Part shown: in pieces, positions 1 to 13,712 of the stretch
How the letters are laid out: the number at the start of each line of letters is the position of its first letter
How positions within the stretch are numbered: position 1 is the first letter of the stretch
NCBI GenBank assembly: GCA_942486035.1
Contig: CALNXK010000045.1
Coordinates: forward strand, 482,501 to 546,500
Direction: 5' to 3'
Origin: Porites lobata
Lineage: Eukaryota; Cnidaria; Anthozoa; Scleractinia; Poritidae
DNA length: 64,000 nt
Made by a program: the position numbers and the translations under genes
Notes under the pieces: model-generated
What the model was told of the DNA's origin: nothing
The model's database searches: none
Seen by the model: only the letters and a program-made list of their open reading frames with translations

Positions 1-1802
1 AGCTTGCAAAAATAAACCCGCAGGAAATTTTTACAGGTGTCTGGTATACATTTATTACCGCTTTCCTGTTTGGAAACAAAAGAAAGGCAGCTGTTTTATT
101 GCTTCGCGTGGATCACTTTAGGCATATTTCGATCTGAACGTTTTTCACATTTTTCTTTCATTTTCTCATGTATGTGCATTTTATCGGTTCCAGATGTTCC
201 GATAAAAGTTCTGTCGTTTTTTTGTGCAACACAAATTTCAACAGCGAGTTAATTTTTCATGCCTGTGTACCGACCAAGAAGATTATGTTCCTCTTTATGT
301 TTTCTGTAGAAGTAGAAATAAGAACTAAATAAAAAAACCTGTTATTGCCGTTTTAATGAAGATATCACTGATCGAGACGAATTTTCTTTTACTTTTGAAT
401 AAAAAGCCAAGCGTACCCGCGCTGTCTACAAACTCTCGTGTATGAAGAGGTAAATATTTATTTAAAAATTTCAGTGGTACGATTCTAAATACTTGCCTTA
501 ATATTTAAGATCTGTTTTCAGACGAAACGAAATACTTCATATAACGAAACCAATTAATGACGAAATGCACAAATTTTTGTTCATTTTATGCCACAATTTT
601 AGTGATGGATATCGGAAATGGGTTTTACTTAAAACTATAGGGATGTATGATATTAGCGGCCATTAAAAATAATAATAAATAGCCGCAGCAAAGAAATTTT
701 GTTTTCAAAGATGGTCTATAACAAACGTATTGAATTACTTGCCTTTTTTTAGTAAATTCCAGTCGAGTTTTCTTCAGAACTTTGCAAGGGAAGCAGCTCG
801 ATATACGGTAGTGGACTGTTTCGAGGCTCAGACTAATCTTGTTTCGAAACATGTGTTATTTTTCCAGCAAGGGAATTCTCTTCTAGCAAAACAGGAGTCT
901 TTCAAGCATCGTATTTATTTGACAAAGGCTGGAAGGTACCAATACACAGCTAAAGAATACTCTATTTGAGAACTTTCAAAACATCACGTGTGCTAATTAT
1001 TCATGCAAATATTTCTCTTGTCGAATCAATGCGATAGACAGTCCTGTGTTGTCGACTAGTCGTCGTGTCAACTTCGTAAATCTCCGGAATTTGTCTAGCA
1101 AATTGTCTCATTGGTCAATTTGGGAACTTATTAAGGGTGTGTTCTACTGATAGTATTCCGGACAAAGAATACGCAAAAGTTTTCTGACAAATCTCTTCTA
1201 CCGTGATTTTTGGACTATTTAAACTTTATAAACAACAATATATTTTTATTTCAAACAGTTTTATAAATATTGCAATACAATGAAAGCCAAAACAAGTGAT
1301 TTCTAGAGTTTATTCCTCTTATTCTCTTTCCGGAATTTGGTCAATCCCAACGCGCAGTTAAAAATCAGGCACAGCATTAATCGTTCATGTGAAATTGTCT
1401 CTCACATTAGAATGAAGAAACATAGATGCGGTCTTACAAAACTGAAAACTGGACCATCAAAACTCATATTTCAAGTTCAGTTGTTCGTAGCAAATTGAAT
1501 TTATTTTAGAAAAGAACCGGCGAGCATTTTTGCCAGAGTTGGAAATCGCAAGAGGCAGGATACTCCTGCAGAATATTGTGCAAAATAATACGTAGATTTT
1601 TCCAGGATTAGCATAACTGTCTTCTCAGAATCTAAACCTGGCGTAAAAGCACAACTCTCTAAAATTCCGCGAAATCTTATTCAAGTTGATGTAATAAGCA
1701 GGGAACTTTTATGCTGAATTACGACAGGATGAAATAATGATAGGCTTTCTTGTAGCCAAGAGAGTGGCGTCTCCAAGAGAGTTTCGCGAAAGAGGTGAGA
1801 TG

Positions 1803-1966
1803 TAGACTATGAGCAGTCCCTCTTTTCTCGAGCGAAACGCGCGAGACACGAAAATAACCGCGCAACGCCCTCGTTTCTCGCGTGTCGCCGCTTCGCCGCT
1901 CGACGCTTGCGCGCGTGTGCAATCCCTCAATAAATCTGAAGAAAAAGGGAGACTGCTCTCAGTCTA
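1803..1966. repeat. CG-rich MITE with TAGACT...AGTCTA ends
   Basis: The left end reads TAGACTATGAGCAGTCCC and the right end GGGAGACTGCTCTCAGTCTA, which are near reverse complements. The interior is much richer in CG than its surroundings (repeats of CGCGCGAG, CTCGCG and TCGCCGC). A miniature inverted-repeat transposon is the simplest reading; the family is not identified. Confidence 0.5.
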
Positions 1967-2085
1967 GGTGAGATTTTGCCTTTGAGTAAGCTCTCCATTT
2001 CGAGTTGTGAGCAAGGCATGCCGCGAGAGAACACGCGAGTCTCATCTCCTTTCGTGTGCTACTCGCTCGTGACTTTTGATGAAAA

Positions 2086-2260
2086 GCCCACGTACGATAT
2101 ACTAAAATTCCAATATGACTCCGAGGCTTTCTGGTTGGTTTGGTTTTCTTTGTGCTCAAGTCTCTTTTGGGAATTGTAAGACAATGGAGTCTTGAAAAAT
2201 TTGCAATTTTGACCCTAAAGCCTCGGATTATTATAGAATTTCGATATATCAAACGTGGGC
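2086..2260. repeat. MITE, about 175 bp
   Basis: Ends are inverted copies: GCCCACGTACGATATACTAA on the left against the complement of GATATATCAAACGTGGGC on the right, continuing inward to a GACTCCGAGGC / GCCTCGGA pair. The interior contains GTGCTCAAGT and GACAATGGAGTC, which recur in the related copy at 4413-4743. Confidence 0.6.
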
Positions 2261-2610
2261 TATGGCCCCATATGGGGAGCTTTCTTGCAAATAAGTGAAA
2301 TCCAGCACGAAATCCTTACATGAGAGACTTCGCTAGCTGATCAGGAGGTCGCTGTGCACGTGAAACCATCGTGACTCAGTTTGGACCGGTCATGTCTTGA
2401 ATCAACTAATTGTTTTCCAATTATTTTCATTCTTTTCGCCTCCAAATTGTTTTTCTACGCAACGAATCCGAAACTCACACTTTTGTCAAAGGGATGTCTC
2501 TGTATATTCATTTCAAATCGACAAAGTAATGCAACTGATGTCACTCATGTTGTGAAAGTATAGGTTCGCTTTGAGCTTTTCTTTTGAAGTATCTTACGAA
2601 TAGCTTTGTT

Positions 2611-3006
2611 CAGGGGCACCCAACGAGAATATAGTTCAAAACTACTTAAACATAGCATTGCCAAACGTATTTTAGTATTTAAACGGTAGATATAGACATA
2701 CTTTTATCCCCTGAAAATTTTTCATCTATTCGGATTTCCCAGCTGAAAGTCTACTGATCCGAAAATTATAGGGATCAAAACTTACCTTTTCGAAAATTTC
2801 AGCCAGAAAAAAGGCTCCCAAAAATTCTAGATGAATTTTTTAGGGTAAAAATCCGTTGAAAATGTTCAATTATACCATTTTAGATGTTCGAAAATTCTAG
2901 AGGAGGCAGGCAAGCAAGAAATTTTACAACAAATGTTCCGAAACTTCTAGATCTCAAATCGTCTTCCGAACAGATATTTTCCGAAAACTGACGTTGGGTG
3001 CCCCTG
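2611..3006. mobile_element. hAT-like non-autonomous element
   Basis: Terminal inverted repeats CAGGGGCACCCAACG / CGTTGGGTGCCCCTG bound a 396-bp element. It is flanked by a direct CTTTGTT repeat on both sides (7 bp, 8 if the bordering G is counted). CAGGGG ends with an 8-bp target duplication are typical of hAT transposons. There is no transposase frame inside; the interior is A/T-rich with repeated AAAATTTC and TTCTAGA motifs. Confidence 0.6.
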
Positions 3007-3859
3007 CTTTGTTGTATGCAGTATCTGTTAAAACGATCTTTGTTTACGCAAACAAACATGGTAAATTAGATAACCAATTAGTGGTTTCTTTCAGCAAAAT
3101 GCCCTCTTAGTTATTCGTAACGTCAGAAAATTGACAACTGCTCGCTTGATTTTTGGCAGATAACAAATGTCGTTTTGTGTACCAAAATGATAGGTCAATA
3201 GACCTTGTCACGGTTTTCGACGCGATCTTGACGAGTAGGCAAACGCGTGAGAAATTACCGTGTTTTTATGAGAATCTAATGTCGAATAATTTCCGTAAAA
3301 CGGCTGTTCTGAAAGAAGTATCAATCGTAAACTAAAGCTACAAAGCAAAGGATTGTCCTAATAAAATTGGGGGGCGTACCTGCGCTTAAATTTCTCCAGA
3401 GGCTTGCTTTAGATTTTCCATATATTTGTCTGTAATTTTCCCGGGACTTTCTTACAGACAAATGTATAGAAAATTTTAAGAAGTGGTTGTAGGTCTTCTA
3501 GAGCACGTAACGCCCTCAAATTTGTTCAGGAGAATCCTTAGGAGTGAAGCTTTAGTTTACAAACAAACAAACAACAATGGCTGCTTCGAGGAAAGCGCAC
3601 TCCCTCTCTCTTCTCCTTACGTACAAATCAGTGTCATTTTATTCTCAGTCTGCGCTTTGGGGAAACTATACATGTGTAGCAACCCGCTGTCAGTCAGGCG
3701 CTTACCAGGGAGCTTACCCGGCAACAACTACGGCGACAGCGACAAAAACGTCATTTAAAAAGTGAACCCGCAGTGCTTCAAACTTCGTCAAATGTTGGCA
3801 AATTTGAGTTGAATTCGAAGCTGTATCGAAGTTCAGGAAAAGACAAAGAAAGTCGTTGT

Positions 3860-4030
3860 CTTATGTTCACGCGAAATTAGGTATCTTCACGTCGTAGTTG
3901 TGCATTTACGGCAGAGAAATGTCAAAAAAAGTGTGACGCACGTGCAAAGTTGCTGCACTGCAAATCTAAACCTGTTGGTTTTTTGCGGTTGTCGTTGACG
4001 TCGCAGTAGTCGTTGCTTAAGTTCCTTAGT
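3860..4030. repeat. Dispersed repeat, related to 30860-31015
   Basis: The stretch GCGAAATTAGG ... CGTGCAAAG ... GTTGTCGTTG ... CGTTGCTTAAG recurs with the same order and spacing near 30860-31015, so both are copies of one interspersed family. No coding content or clear termini could be assigned. Confidence 0.4.
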
Positions 4031-4412
4031 TACTGTCAAATGTATGTCGTCTGAATAGGGATCCTGAACCACTGTGCAAAATACGAAATATTATAAGACA
4101 CGTCACAAGGTCTCCAATTACTGGACATTTGACCATTTTTATGTGTTTATTCTTGGAAGAAAAATCCAGTCATTTAACATTCACAAAAAAAACACAAACT
4201 TTCACACTATGTAGCACGCATGGTCTGTAATCTAGAACTTTGGAGAAAACTATTGAAGCTACCGCAAAGTGCTTGATTTTGAGACGCACCTGTTAATTTT
4301 GAAGTTTTAATTCAGGAGTGAGCGATGTGTTGGCCTTATATATAGCCTTTGAAAACGACCAAATGAAGTGTTTCTTTACTCGACTGTTGGTGTTTAACTC
4401 ATCTTCAATAGT

Positions 4413-4743
4413 TCACGTTCGATGTATTAAAATTCTAACACGACTCCCAGGCCCTCTGATCAGTTTCCTATAGAGTGTTTTCACATGACGTCACGGCGGC
4501 CATATTGGTGTCCCAAAACAATGAAACGGCGGCCATGTTGGTGTCCCAAACCAATCCTCTGGGAATTGAACTCTTTTCTTATGCAAACGCTTTCTTTTGT
4601 TTCAGTAAATTTGCATAGATCCTAGCCAACATGGTTTTCTTTGTGCTCAAGTTCCTTCTGGCAACTGCGAGACAATGGAGTCGTGAGAAGTTTGCAATTT
4701 GACCCTAGGAGTCATGTTAAAATTTTAATATATCGAACGTGGG
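4413..4743. repeat. MITE copy interrupted by another repeat
   Basis: Ends CACGTTCGATGTATTAAAAT and TTTTAATATATCGAACGTG are inverted, and the right half repeats the interior of the 2086-2260 element (GTGCTCAAGTTC, GACAATGGAGTCGTGAGAAG). About 160 bp from near 4472 to 4632, with the doubled motif GGCGGCCAT(A/G)TTGGTGTC, is absent from the 2086 copy and looks like a later insertion. Confidence 0.5.
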
Positions 4744-5984
4744 TTGCTGAAATTCGAATACGAAGTCTTCACAGCCATTTAGATGATTTGCCACGGAATC
4801 AGAGAGAAACATTGAGGTGTGGAACAATTTCTTTGAACTAAAACAGAAGATCTAATGGCAAGAAATCCTTCATTCAAGACATAGTATGTTCAAGAGTTCA
4901 GAATAAGTCAGGATTTCTACGAAAACGAAAAACCATTAAGACATTGTATAAGAGTCACTTGCGCAACCAAATCGTTTCCATGAGAACCAACTGTGCCCAC
5001 GCATTATCTGCATTCCTTTTTTTCTAATTTTTCGTTTAAGCTGAAATACACTTTTGCTTCACTGGAATTTATGTTCTGTAAGTTTTGAATTTGTTGTTAT
5101 GTATTTCCAAGTCGTACTCCCGGAACAAATACATTATTAAGCCCTCTAAGTCTGTTCACTATGACCTTGATGTTACCGTTTTGGCGATACTTAACTTTGA
5201 GCTTGTGCTTAGAATATTTTTGGTTATTCTGAGCATCAAAATACAGGTTGACAGCATCCAAATCTAAGAAATGTCTTAATTCTACGACGCAGATTTGCAT
5301 GTGCGTATGTCTATTCTTGGTACGTCTCACAAAAAACATGTCTAAGGTCTTAAAACATTTACTAAAAATAATCCCAATTGATAGGATAACCCTTACATCC
5401 ATCCATCAGTTATCAGGTTCTTATTTCCCTCTAATTTTCTAATTTTTTTCTTTTGTCACGAGAATTCTCCCACATTTTCGTGTAAATTAGACAAACTGCG
5501 CCGCTTGAAATATTAAGATAGACTCGCTAATGCGCAGCCAATGATCAACAAGATCAAGAGTGACCAACATCAATCTATACATAATCAATAGAAAAGGTTA
5601 TGAGGATTCGTAAAACGATCGCTACAGGGGAAATGCTTTGGTCTTTGATGGAATTGTCTTATATGATTCTTTAAGGAAGTGTATGGAAAGTTGCATTTTA
5701 AGGCTAAGATTACACTTGCCCACAAGTCCAGCTCAAAATTTTTCTCGAGCGCAAAGCGCGAGCTATAAATTTTTTATGTTTTCGGTGGCAAAGCGAGCGA
5801 GAGAGCGGGAGCTCTGGGGCCTACTGCCGGAACCGGAAACGACGAGCGAAGGACTTTGAGAAAGTCTAGGCCAGGAGGGTTATTACAGGCACAGGCTTCT
5901 GTTGGATTTTCAAGTAGCACTGGATCTCAGTGGTACTATGAATAAAAAGGTAACGATTCAGGTGTAGCACATTCACATAAAGGT

Positions 5985-6160
5985 TTTTCGTTTACCATTC
6001 CTGGTCGAATTGCATGGAATCTGGAAATGTTGCTTTTTAGAGAGAGGAGAAAACTTGAGTACAGGGCGAAAAACCTCTCGGAGCGAAGAAGAGAGCCAAC
6101 AAAAAACTCAACCCAAATATGGCGTCGACGCCGGGTTTTGAAACCAGTCTTAATAAGTAG
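5985..6160 (-). mobile_element. tRNA-derived SINE fragment (reverse strand)
   Basis: Read on the - strand this contains CCCGGCGTCGACGCCATAT, GGGTTGAGTTTTTTGTTGG and CTCTCTTC in the same order as the SINE at 24490-24715 (CCCGGCGTGGACGCCATATG, GGGTTGAG, GGTTCTCTCC). It is therefore a reverse-oriented, 5'-truncated copy of that family. Confidence 0.55.
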
Positions 6161-6190
6161 ATAAATTATTTTCTTCGGCACCACAGGGAG

Positions 6191-6377
6191 TACCGTATTT
6201 ATTCGATTAACCGCCCTGGGCGCTTATCAAATTTTTGGACCGTGAGAGTGGGCGCTTATTCGAGGTGGGTGCTTATTCGAGGCTGGGCGCTTATTAACTT
6301 TTTCTACCTTTAGGATGGGCGCTTATTCGAGGTGGGCGCTAATTCGAGGTTGGGCGCTTATTCGAATAAATACGGTA
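6191..6377. repeat. MITE built of GGGCGCTTATTCGAGG repeats
   Basis: Inverted ends TACCGTATTTATTCGA / TCGAATAAATACGGTA enclose at least five copies of a GGGCGCTTATTCGAGGT-like unit. It is a hairpin-forming element with an internal minisatellite. No coding potential. Confidence 0.6.
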
Positions 6378-6499
6378 TGTTAAACAGACAAGTACTGGAA
6401 ATGTGCGTGTTGATCTTCATTTTTATGTGAATTGCGTCGTTTGACCAACTTAAGTTCAGCTGATTTTATTGAATATTGGGTGAACTTCTTTATTTAAGC

Positions 6500-6880
6500 C
6501 ATATAAGTATGTGCAGGCCCAAAAGGTTGGGTCCTTGCGCCGTTTCGGTTCGAAAACGGGTAGAGGCTGTACCCATTTTGGTCTGGAATCGCGTATAGTT
6601 TTCGAGGGAACTACGGGAGTGTATGAACATATTTGGCTTTTCAACTCCAAATGAATAAGAAAGAAAGAGTGATAAGGCGAATTCGAAAATGGATTTTAAG
6701 AAATCTTTCTGTTTTCGTTCTAATCTAAGTAATGATGACATGATTTCTGGTCTGAAGTCTGAAAACGGGAAAATGACAATTTTGGTCTGAAATAGGGTCA
6801 GGATTTGGAGAATCGGGCGGCACAACCCCAACAAGAATTCCCAAGATTACCTCCCCCCCCCCACCCCCGGGTTTGGATCA
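6500..6880. repeat. Dispersed repeat ending in a poly-C tract
   Basis: Contains repeated TTTTGGTCTG and GAAAACGGG motifs and ends GGGCGGCACAACCCC ... CCCAAG followed by a C-run at 6852-6866. The same ending (GGGCGGCACATACCC ... CCCAAGTGCCCC) closes the repeat at 22895-23300, so the two are related. Confidence 0.45.
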
Positions 6881-7609
6881 GGTGAAGCGTTCTTTACGGC
6901 TTGGGTGAGTCGTGAAGAACATCTCAGCCGATTCAAATGCGGGCATTCAGCCGATTTTACTGGGTCAAACGCCGCACTTTGCATGAAATGAGCTCAATAA
7001 CAGTTCGACACTTGTAAAATACGGCGTTGGTCCAATTTGATTTTAAACTGGCAAATGATTTACACCTCAATAAAACGGTGGCTAATTTTGTCGGTAAAAT
7101 TCGCAATATTTATCTTTTGGGTAAATGTGGGATGGACCCCAGTGGGCCGTCTGTGTTGTCGACAAAGCATGAAGAATTCCCACTGATTCCAAAACGATAT
7201 CAATCAATTTCTTAATTAAAAACTTTGACTGATATTCTAGGTTTGAAAATACGTTCAAAAGTTTTGTCAGTTTTTGTAACTTAACTGCCAGTGGTATTAA
7301 TAAACCTGACTTTTGATGCAGTATACTAAAATTATAGACTTAACAAATTACGGCGTTCTTTTCTTGACTTATAACCTCAAAAGATCTCTTCTTTGCCTTC
7401 TTTTTAGTCCAGCTCTCCAAGATCGCCGGCAAACTCACCATGCCTTATGCTAAGAATATACTTAGGGCATTTTTTTTGTGTTACCTTACGCTTTTGAAAA
7501 AAAGGTCTATATAGCCATGGTATCTGTAGCTCAAAGCCAACGGAAATCCGAATCCTGAATTATTAAGGCAATGAAAATGTAACTTTAGGTTGTTGGTTGT
7601 GTTTGACAT

Positions 7610-7696
7610 CATCCTCGGAGACCCAGGGGCAGATAGTGGGGGCGAGAGAAAGTCTTTCTCTCGTTCCCACTATCTGCCCCTAGCTCTCCGAGGATG
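7610..7696. repeat. Near-perfect hairpin element with 9-10 bp target duplication
   Basis: CATCCTCGGAG ... GGGGCAGATAGTGGG pairs with CCCACTATCTGCCCC ... CTCCGAGGATG around a short GAAAGTCTTTCTC centre. GTTTGACATC occurs directly on both sides, consistent with a 9-10 bp target-site duplication. Confidence 0.6.
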
Positions 7697-10600
7697 GTTT
7701 GACATCAGAATCTCCAGACAATGTATATTTTTGGTACATCTTTAATATGAGAGGTTTTAACAATCACATTGAAACAGCGGGCACAATTAGAACGCCAACT
7801 AAAAACGCTTTCAAAGTAAGGTTCACAGTTTTATGCAAAACGCAAGATCGATATTTCGAAAACTTGAAACTGCTTTTGCTTGTATTTTAACTTGTCGAAT
7901 TCTGATAGATATGTCAGAGGATTTATAGGTGGCCTCCAAACCTAGGGAAACATGCTTCGTCTTTAAGACCAAACAATTGTATACTTAGTCACCTGTGGGG
8001 CATTTTACAAGTAGCTGATGTCTTTCTCCTCTCTAAAAAGCGAGGCAATAGTTACTCTCCAATGTTTAACTCCTCGACTATGCCTTTAATCAGCCAACTG
8101 GTTTGCCTCAGGCCAGTTTTGTAATACCTAAACTACTGTGTTTCTAGTATTTCTGTTACATACATAAAGTCATTTTTTAAAGTAATAACAAAATGCATTT
8201 ATTTTATATACAGTATATAAATAGATAGTGAACATCGTTTCTCTTACAAATAAAATACTAAGCATTAAAATTGCAGTATTTTCGTGGTAGGTAACAGCAG
8301 TAACAGTGTTACTTTTCTTTAAATGACAGCCCAGCCATAACCTCTGGCCAAATTTAAACTGATAGTACACGGAGCAGTACCATTAAAAAATTAAACCTAT
8401 TTGCAATTAAATAAGATAATTACAGTATGAAAACAAAGATTCGAGTTAACCAGAAACGCTTCAGACTCAACAATCTTGGATATTTTACGGATTTCAAAAT
8501 CGGAAAAAATATTTGGAAAAGCGCGTGATATTTGCATGCCGAATTATTTCATGGTTATAACAGCAAGTTTTTTGAAATATACCATTTTCGCTCCGTCAAG
8601 ATTAAGATATGAAATGATATTGTTTACTTAATTTATGGTAAACAGAGTCTTTTATACTTATTTTTCACTTTGTACACGAAAAATCAAAAGTAAAATGTAA
8701 ACCTAGTGAAGAATTTTACTTTAAAGCTACTTATTCAATTACCGTAACTCGAACCACAAATGCCCGATTTTACTGTATTGCATTTGAATTGTTCTTAAAG
8801 TTTTGCGTTTAAATCGCGCGATTCCTCTGTTAGACCGTCAAGTCAATCGTAATTCTAAGTTTTGAATGACCGTAAAATTAAATTGGCCCGATTTGGTTTA
8901 TTCCAGAAAACCAGCGAGGTTAAAATTACCTTCCAAAGAATCGCTTACATTTAATTATTATTTCGCTAGTTTAACGCGCAAAATCAGAGATCCTTTCGGC
9001 CTAATGAATGTGGGTAGGCAAGATTCTTGGACGATGAGTGTCGAACATTGTCACGGTAACCGTTCAATGAAAAATGGAAATGCGAGCAAGCGCCAGTGGT
9101 GCGTCTGTTGACGTTAGATCGCTAAGGAATTTGAAGTTTTGGAAAAGAATGCCTGTCCATATTAGCACTTTCCCTTCTCGCATAAGGCATTAGCCACCTT
9201 CCATCCTACAGGTAGGGTTCGAAGGCTTGTACTACATCCGAAGAAGGGGCTAATTATTTTTATTATATCTATCTCGAAACGTTTTCGGCGTAGTTTGAGA
9301 AACACTTCAAGTATAACGGAAGACAAGGAAAGTGGCAAATGTATAAGCGAGTGAAGCTTAAAGGCCCCGTGCCCTTAACGACACTTTTGGTCTTCTCGAC
9401 ACTTTTACAAGGGATAAATACGGACTACACATTCGGGTAAGGAAGAAATCCGTTTGCCTTTCCTTGCGTTGAAGGTTTCTTATTTGTTGTAAAACTCTCC
9501 ATCGAAAATTAAGGCTCACTACCTATTCTACCGTTCTTATAATTAATACGATCTTAACTTTTAATTATAAGCCAAGAGGTCGAACACATGTTCATCATTC
9601 CTGTTAAGCTTGGATCGATTTCTTCGTTGTCGCTTGTACAATTTCTTAATTCAAAAAGACCGAAGATAATTCCTTAATTTTACCGCATTCCTTATGCTGA
9701 GGCATTAATTAATATTTACTCTTTTTGTTTAACTTTGTATCATACAGTTAAGCGTTAAATTTGAGAGCGGAGCAGTTTTACTCGGTTATTTAAACGCTAC
9801 GATCAAACATAAGCAATGGATGAAATAGGCGTTTTGAGATGAAAGGAAACAGGAAATATTAAGAACAGCAATGTAAAAATGACGTGATCTGTAAACTCTT
9901 TTTCATTAGGCTACAAATGAAGCCTGTTCGTCTCGTTGACAAAATTATTTACTTTTCTGCAAAAATGTGTCTGTCCTGTCATATTTTTGCTGATAGAAAT
10001 GGATTAATAAAGGGGAGATAATATCGTACGAAAACATTTTGACTTAAATCTGTTTACTTAAAATGAAATTACTGGACGTTATGTGTAAAAACGGTTTTCG
10101 TTTGATGGAATTTCGGCTTTAACCATCGCTCGTTTACAGTGTTGCTCAAAGCAAAAGATGACATAAGTTTATGCGATTTCCTTTTCTTACAAAAATTGAC
10201 AGTTTTTCATCGACTTTTTTTTTGCAAATCATAAGACGACAATAGAAAGAAATATTCTCTTTTCTGAAGTTTTAACAACGCTTATCTACTGTCTACCGTA
10301 ACTCTGTAGTTCTGCTTATTTTACCATCTTGTGTTATTGCATAATGATCCAACTCTTTTTCATGTTTTCTGAGTGACAAGAGTAGAGAATCTTTCCCAGA
10401 AAATTTTCTACAAATTCTAAAATAGCAACAGAGATAATAGAAATAGAAATATTCGGTTTTCAACACCTTTTCTGTTTGTGTTTTCTGGCTAGTACCATAA
10501 ACGAGGGCGTGAGCAAAGACAGAAACGATAGCTTGGAGGGTCTCGGAAATCAATTTAGGGAATTTTAAATCTTGCGTGTTTCAAAGAAGCTTTCACTCCC

Positions 10601-11834
10601 CACCCCACAATTCATTTTCTATCAAAAGAAAAATTTTGCGGCATTTACGGCAGAGAAACTTTTTGGTTATGAAATGATGTTTATATAGAATTACTGTCTT
10701 GTCTCAAAAAGTACGAATCCTTTACTCGTCAAACTGTGACCGAGTGCATCAAAAATTTAACATGCCGCGGACTTATAGTTTGGGCCGACTTCAGTGTGGC
10801 TTGCTTAAACAACGAAACAGCGAACATAGCCCAAACGCGAACAAACAACACTTTCAAAGTAAAGGTTCACAGTTTTGTGCAAATGGCAAGATGCAGTGAG
10901 AACGTGAACCTCTGTTGGCGTATATGTCAATTGGTCACAAAAAGGCACTTTTTCCGTGAACGATGTAACTCGGAAATATTGAGGAAAGCAAATCAAAAAG
11001 ATTTTTTTTTGAATCTTTATCCATAAGGCTTCTACAGAACTTTTTCGTCACGTTCAAGAGATCGTTTCGGTTGCTTAATTATTTAGGGTGGAGCGGAATT
11101 ACAAAAAGTGAACATGTTGGCTTGCTTCTTAAACCCTTTTACTAAAAAAGGATTTTGCCGGAGAAAATAGTGAAAAACTGGTTTCGTTAGATAGAGGTTT
11201 TCGCTCTTCACAACGCTGGCTTATATTATTATCCACCAAAATATTTTAAATATTTTGCGTTGTTACATAAGTTTCCGTGACTAGCACAAGTTCCCTCAAA
11301 AAATATTTTGTGCCATTGCATTTAGTTGTTTTTGCTTCAAAAATTCCAACAAATTCTAGCCAGCTGTAGGAAGACGTGTTCTCTTGTTAAATGTTTAAAC
11401 GATGCTTGTCTACTATTTTCCCTCTTTTCCGTTTCCTACTATGTTTTGTTATTGCATAAGAGTATGGACTTTTCATTTTTCTCATTGGCAAGAGTTAGAT
11501 ATATTCATTTTCATCAAGAGAAAATGCTGCGGTATTTATGGTATAGAGACCGTGAAAAAACATTTTGCTTGTTATATAGCTCCGCGGTACAAGACATTTT
11601 GACATATCCGTAAAACCTACACCACCTTTTTTTCCCACAGTAAAATAAGCCGAAATTTGAGTGACTAATGTCTAATCCCGAATGCAACTCCAGTTTAAGA
11701 AAATCATTTAGGGATTTTTTAAGAAGTTAAGAATGTCCAATGTTTCATTTTGTGAATTAAAGGTTTCTGTAAAACCCACATGATAGCCCTAATCAGCGCT
11801 ACTAACTGTCGTTGTTTTTCTGTCTCTTTCTCAG

Positions 11835-11911
11835 ATATAATTTGGAACAAACATTTGAAACAGAAGTCGAGAGTCTGGTACAGCTAGAGAGGCAAAGATC
11901 TTTGCGAAGCT
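11835..11911 (+). other. Possible small upstream exon
   Basis: A TTCTCAG acceptor and a T/GTAAGT donor bound 77 nt. One frame is open and encodes an acidic, Glu/Gln-rich peptide without Met; that frame would end in phase 1, whereas the next exon at 14061 needs phase 2 (or phase 0 if it starts at 14101). It can therefore only belong to the mucin gene as 5' untranslated sequence or through an unseen exon. It may also be a chance pair of splice-like sites. Confidence 0.2.
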
Positions 11912-13371
11912 GTAAGTAAACTAACATTTCTAGCGTTCTTTCAGACGATAAACATTAAAAGTGCAAATGACTTAAAACAAGATTTTTATCCTTTTAAATG
12001 TATCGACAAAACAGATGATCCCCGGCTCTGGAAAGTACTCCCGTGAGCTTGGAATAGAAAAGTTACGCGAACCTCAAACATTTGATAAAATATATTTAAC
12101 TGTAAAATAGGTGTGAAAGTGAATGACCGACAGTAACTTCCTGAAATATTGTTGACTGATTCACAGTTTATGAATCAAAAAGAAAGCTACAAGCCCCATT
12201 TCAATCGAGCTTTAATTCAAGGAAAAAAATTTTTAATTTTGATTTTTGTTCAACAATATTCTACGCTGGGTATTGAAACCAAGGTGGTAAAGAGAAAAAA
12301 TACGAAAAATATACATTGTTCGTGAAAAAGTCATATTTACATGGTAACCAAGTCCTTGGGAGATCTCCTGTCAAAAATGCACTTTTTGTGCGTGTGTTTT
12401 TTGTTTTTTTTTTGCTGCCCAACTATTACCTTTGTTAAGCTCATAACCCTGGGTTAAATTTTTATTTTTTTTTGAAAACGTACGTTATTTCTCTTATTGG
12501 TTTGTTTTGGCTTACATAAAAATGTTGAAAAGAGGGCATCAAATTGAAGTTCAGTGAATCTGATTGACCGACTTCAGGCGCTGTGCACGCGCTGTGCACG
12601 TGAAGTCATTTTTAATGGCTCATTACCGACCTTCTCACTTTGACCACTCAGTCAGGTGCAAAGGTGATAGTCCTCTCATTTTAATTCGTCGAAAATTCTC
12701 AGGAGATGTTTTCAGTTTTTCTCGACATAACTAACAAAGGAAAATAAAGAATTGGACTTTTTTGGAGTGTTAATTGGTACCAAACACAATTCTTCCTGTA
12801 TCAGCTAATTATGCCTAACATGTCCACTTTCAATTTTGGCAAAGAAATTTTTATGTGTTGTGCGTCCAATTTAGAGTAAGGGAGCTTTAAGAGTTTTCTC
12901 TTTCAAAGCGGTTACAAAATTGTAAAACTGATATGCTGTATTCTTCTTCAATATCTTTTCGCTGACTTACGCTTTTTGTTTATATCTGTGCAGCGGGAAT
13001 TCATGCGAGAGATATGCTTGCGCCCCTACCGCTTTCTCTCGCGAGACCGCTCTCGCTCGCGAGTCGCTTGCGAGTTTGATGCCCACGTTCGTACTCGCGC
13101 TCGCGGCTCAACAGCCTAAACGATATCACTCGCGCGTAGAATCTCGACAGCTACCCAGACTATATTTTTAAGGTTAAGAAAATCAGTCAAATTGCCCTAT
13201 AGGATAATTGCCCACACGATAAGCGCTTTCAACTGGTTGGCCACACTAGAAGGAATCGTATACCGGATGTTAAGGAACCATTTTGTATTCTTTTGCGCCA
13301 CACGAAGATTCTTAACTTAAGCTTTAATCACGAATGGACTCACGCTGGGGGTTTCATTCACAAACCCAAAA

Positions 13372-13712
13372 GTTGGAATTACCTTGTACAACATAATAAA
13401 CAGTACCACAGGAAAGTACTGCTCAGTAGCTTTCATTTAAATGGTCACACTTTAGGATTTCATCCACAGACTCAAAAGTGAGAACCGCCTTGTACAGCAT
13501 AATAAACAGTACCACAGGAAAGTACTGCTCAGTAGCTTTCATTTAAATGGTCACACTTTAGGATTTCATCCACAGACGCAAAAGTTAGAACCGCCTTGTA
13601 CAGCATAATAAACAGTACCACAGGAAAGTACTGCTCAGTAGCTTTCATTTGAATGATCACACTTTAGGATTTCATCCACAGACGCAAAGTTAGAACCACC
13701 CTGTGCGGCGCA
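13372..13712. repeat. 106-bp tandem satellite, about 3 copies
   Basis: The landmark CAGTACCACAGGAAAGTACT begins at 13401, 13507 and 13613, an exact 106-bp period. The monomer also contains TTTCATTTAAATGGTCACAC and GGATTTCATCCACAGAC. Related monomers occur at 39057-39560, and single ones inside the MITEs at 21842-22052 and 37620-37905. Confidence 0.85.

Noticed and set aside
10293..11613. ORFs of 60-96 codons between 10.3 and 11.6 kb as small secreted proteins
   Set aside because: No recognisable domain, no consistent splice context and overlapping frames on both strands; part of the sequence is related to 7.7-7.9 kb and appears to be dispersed repeat.
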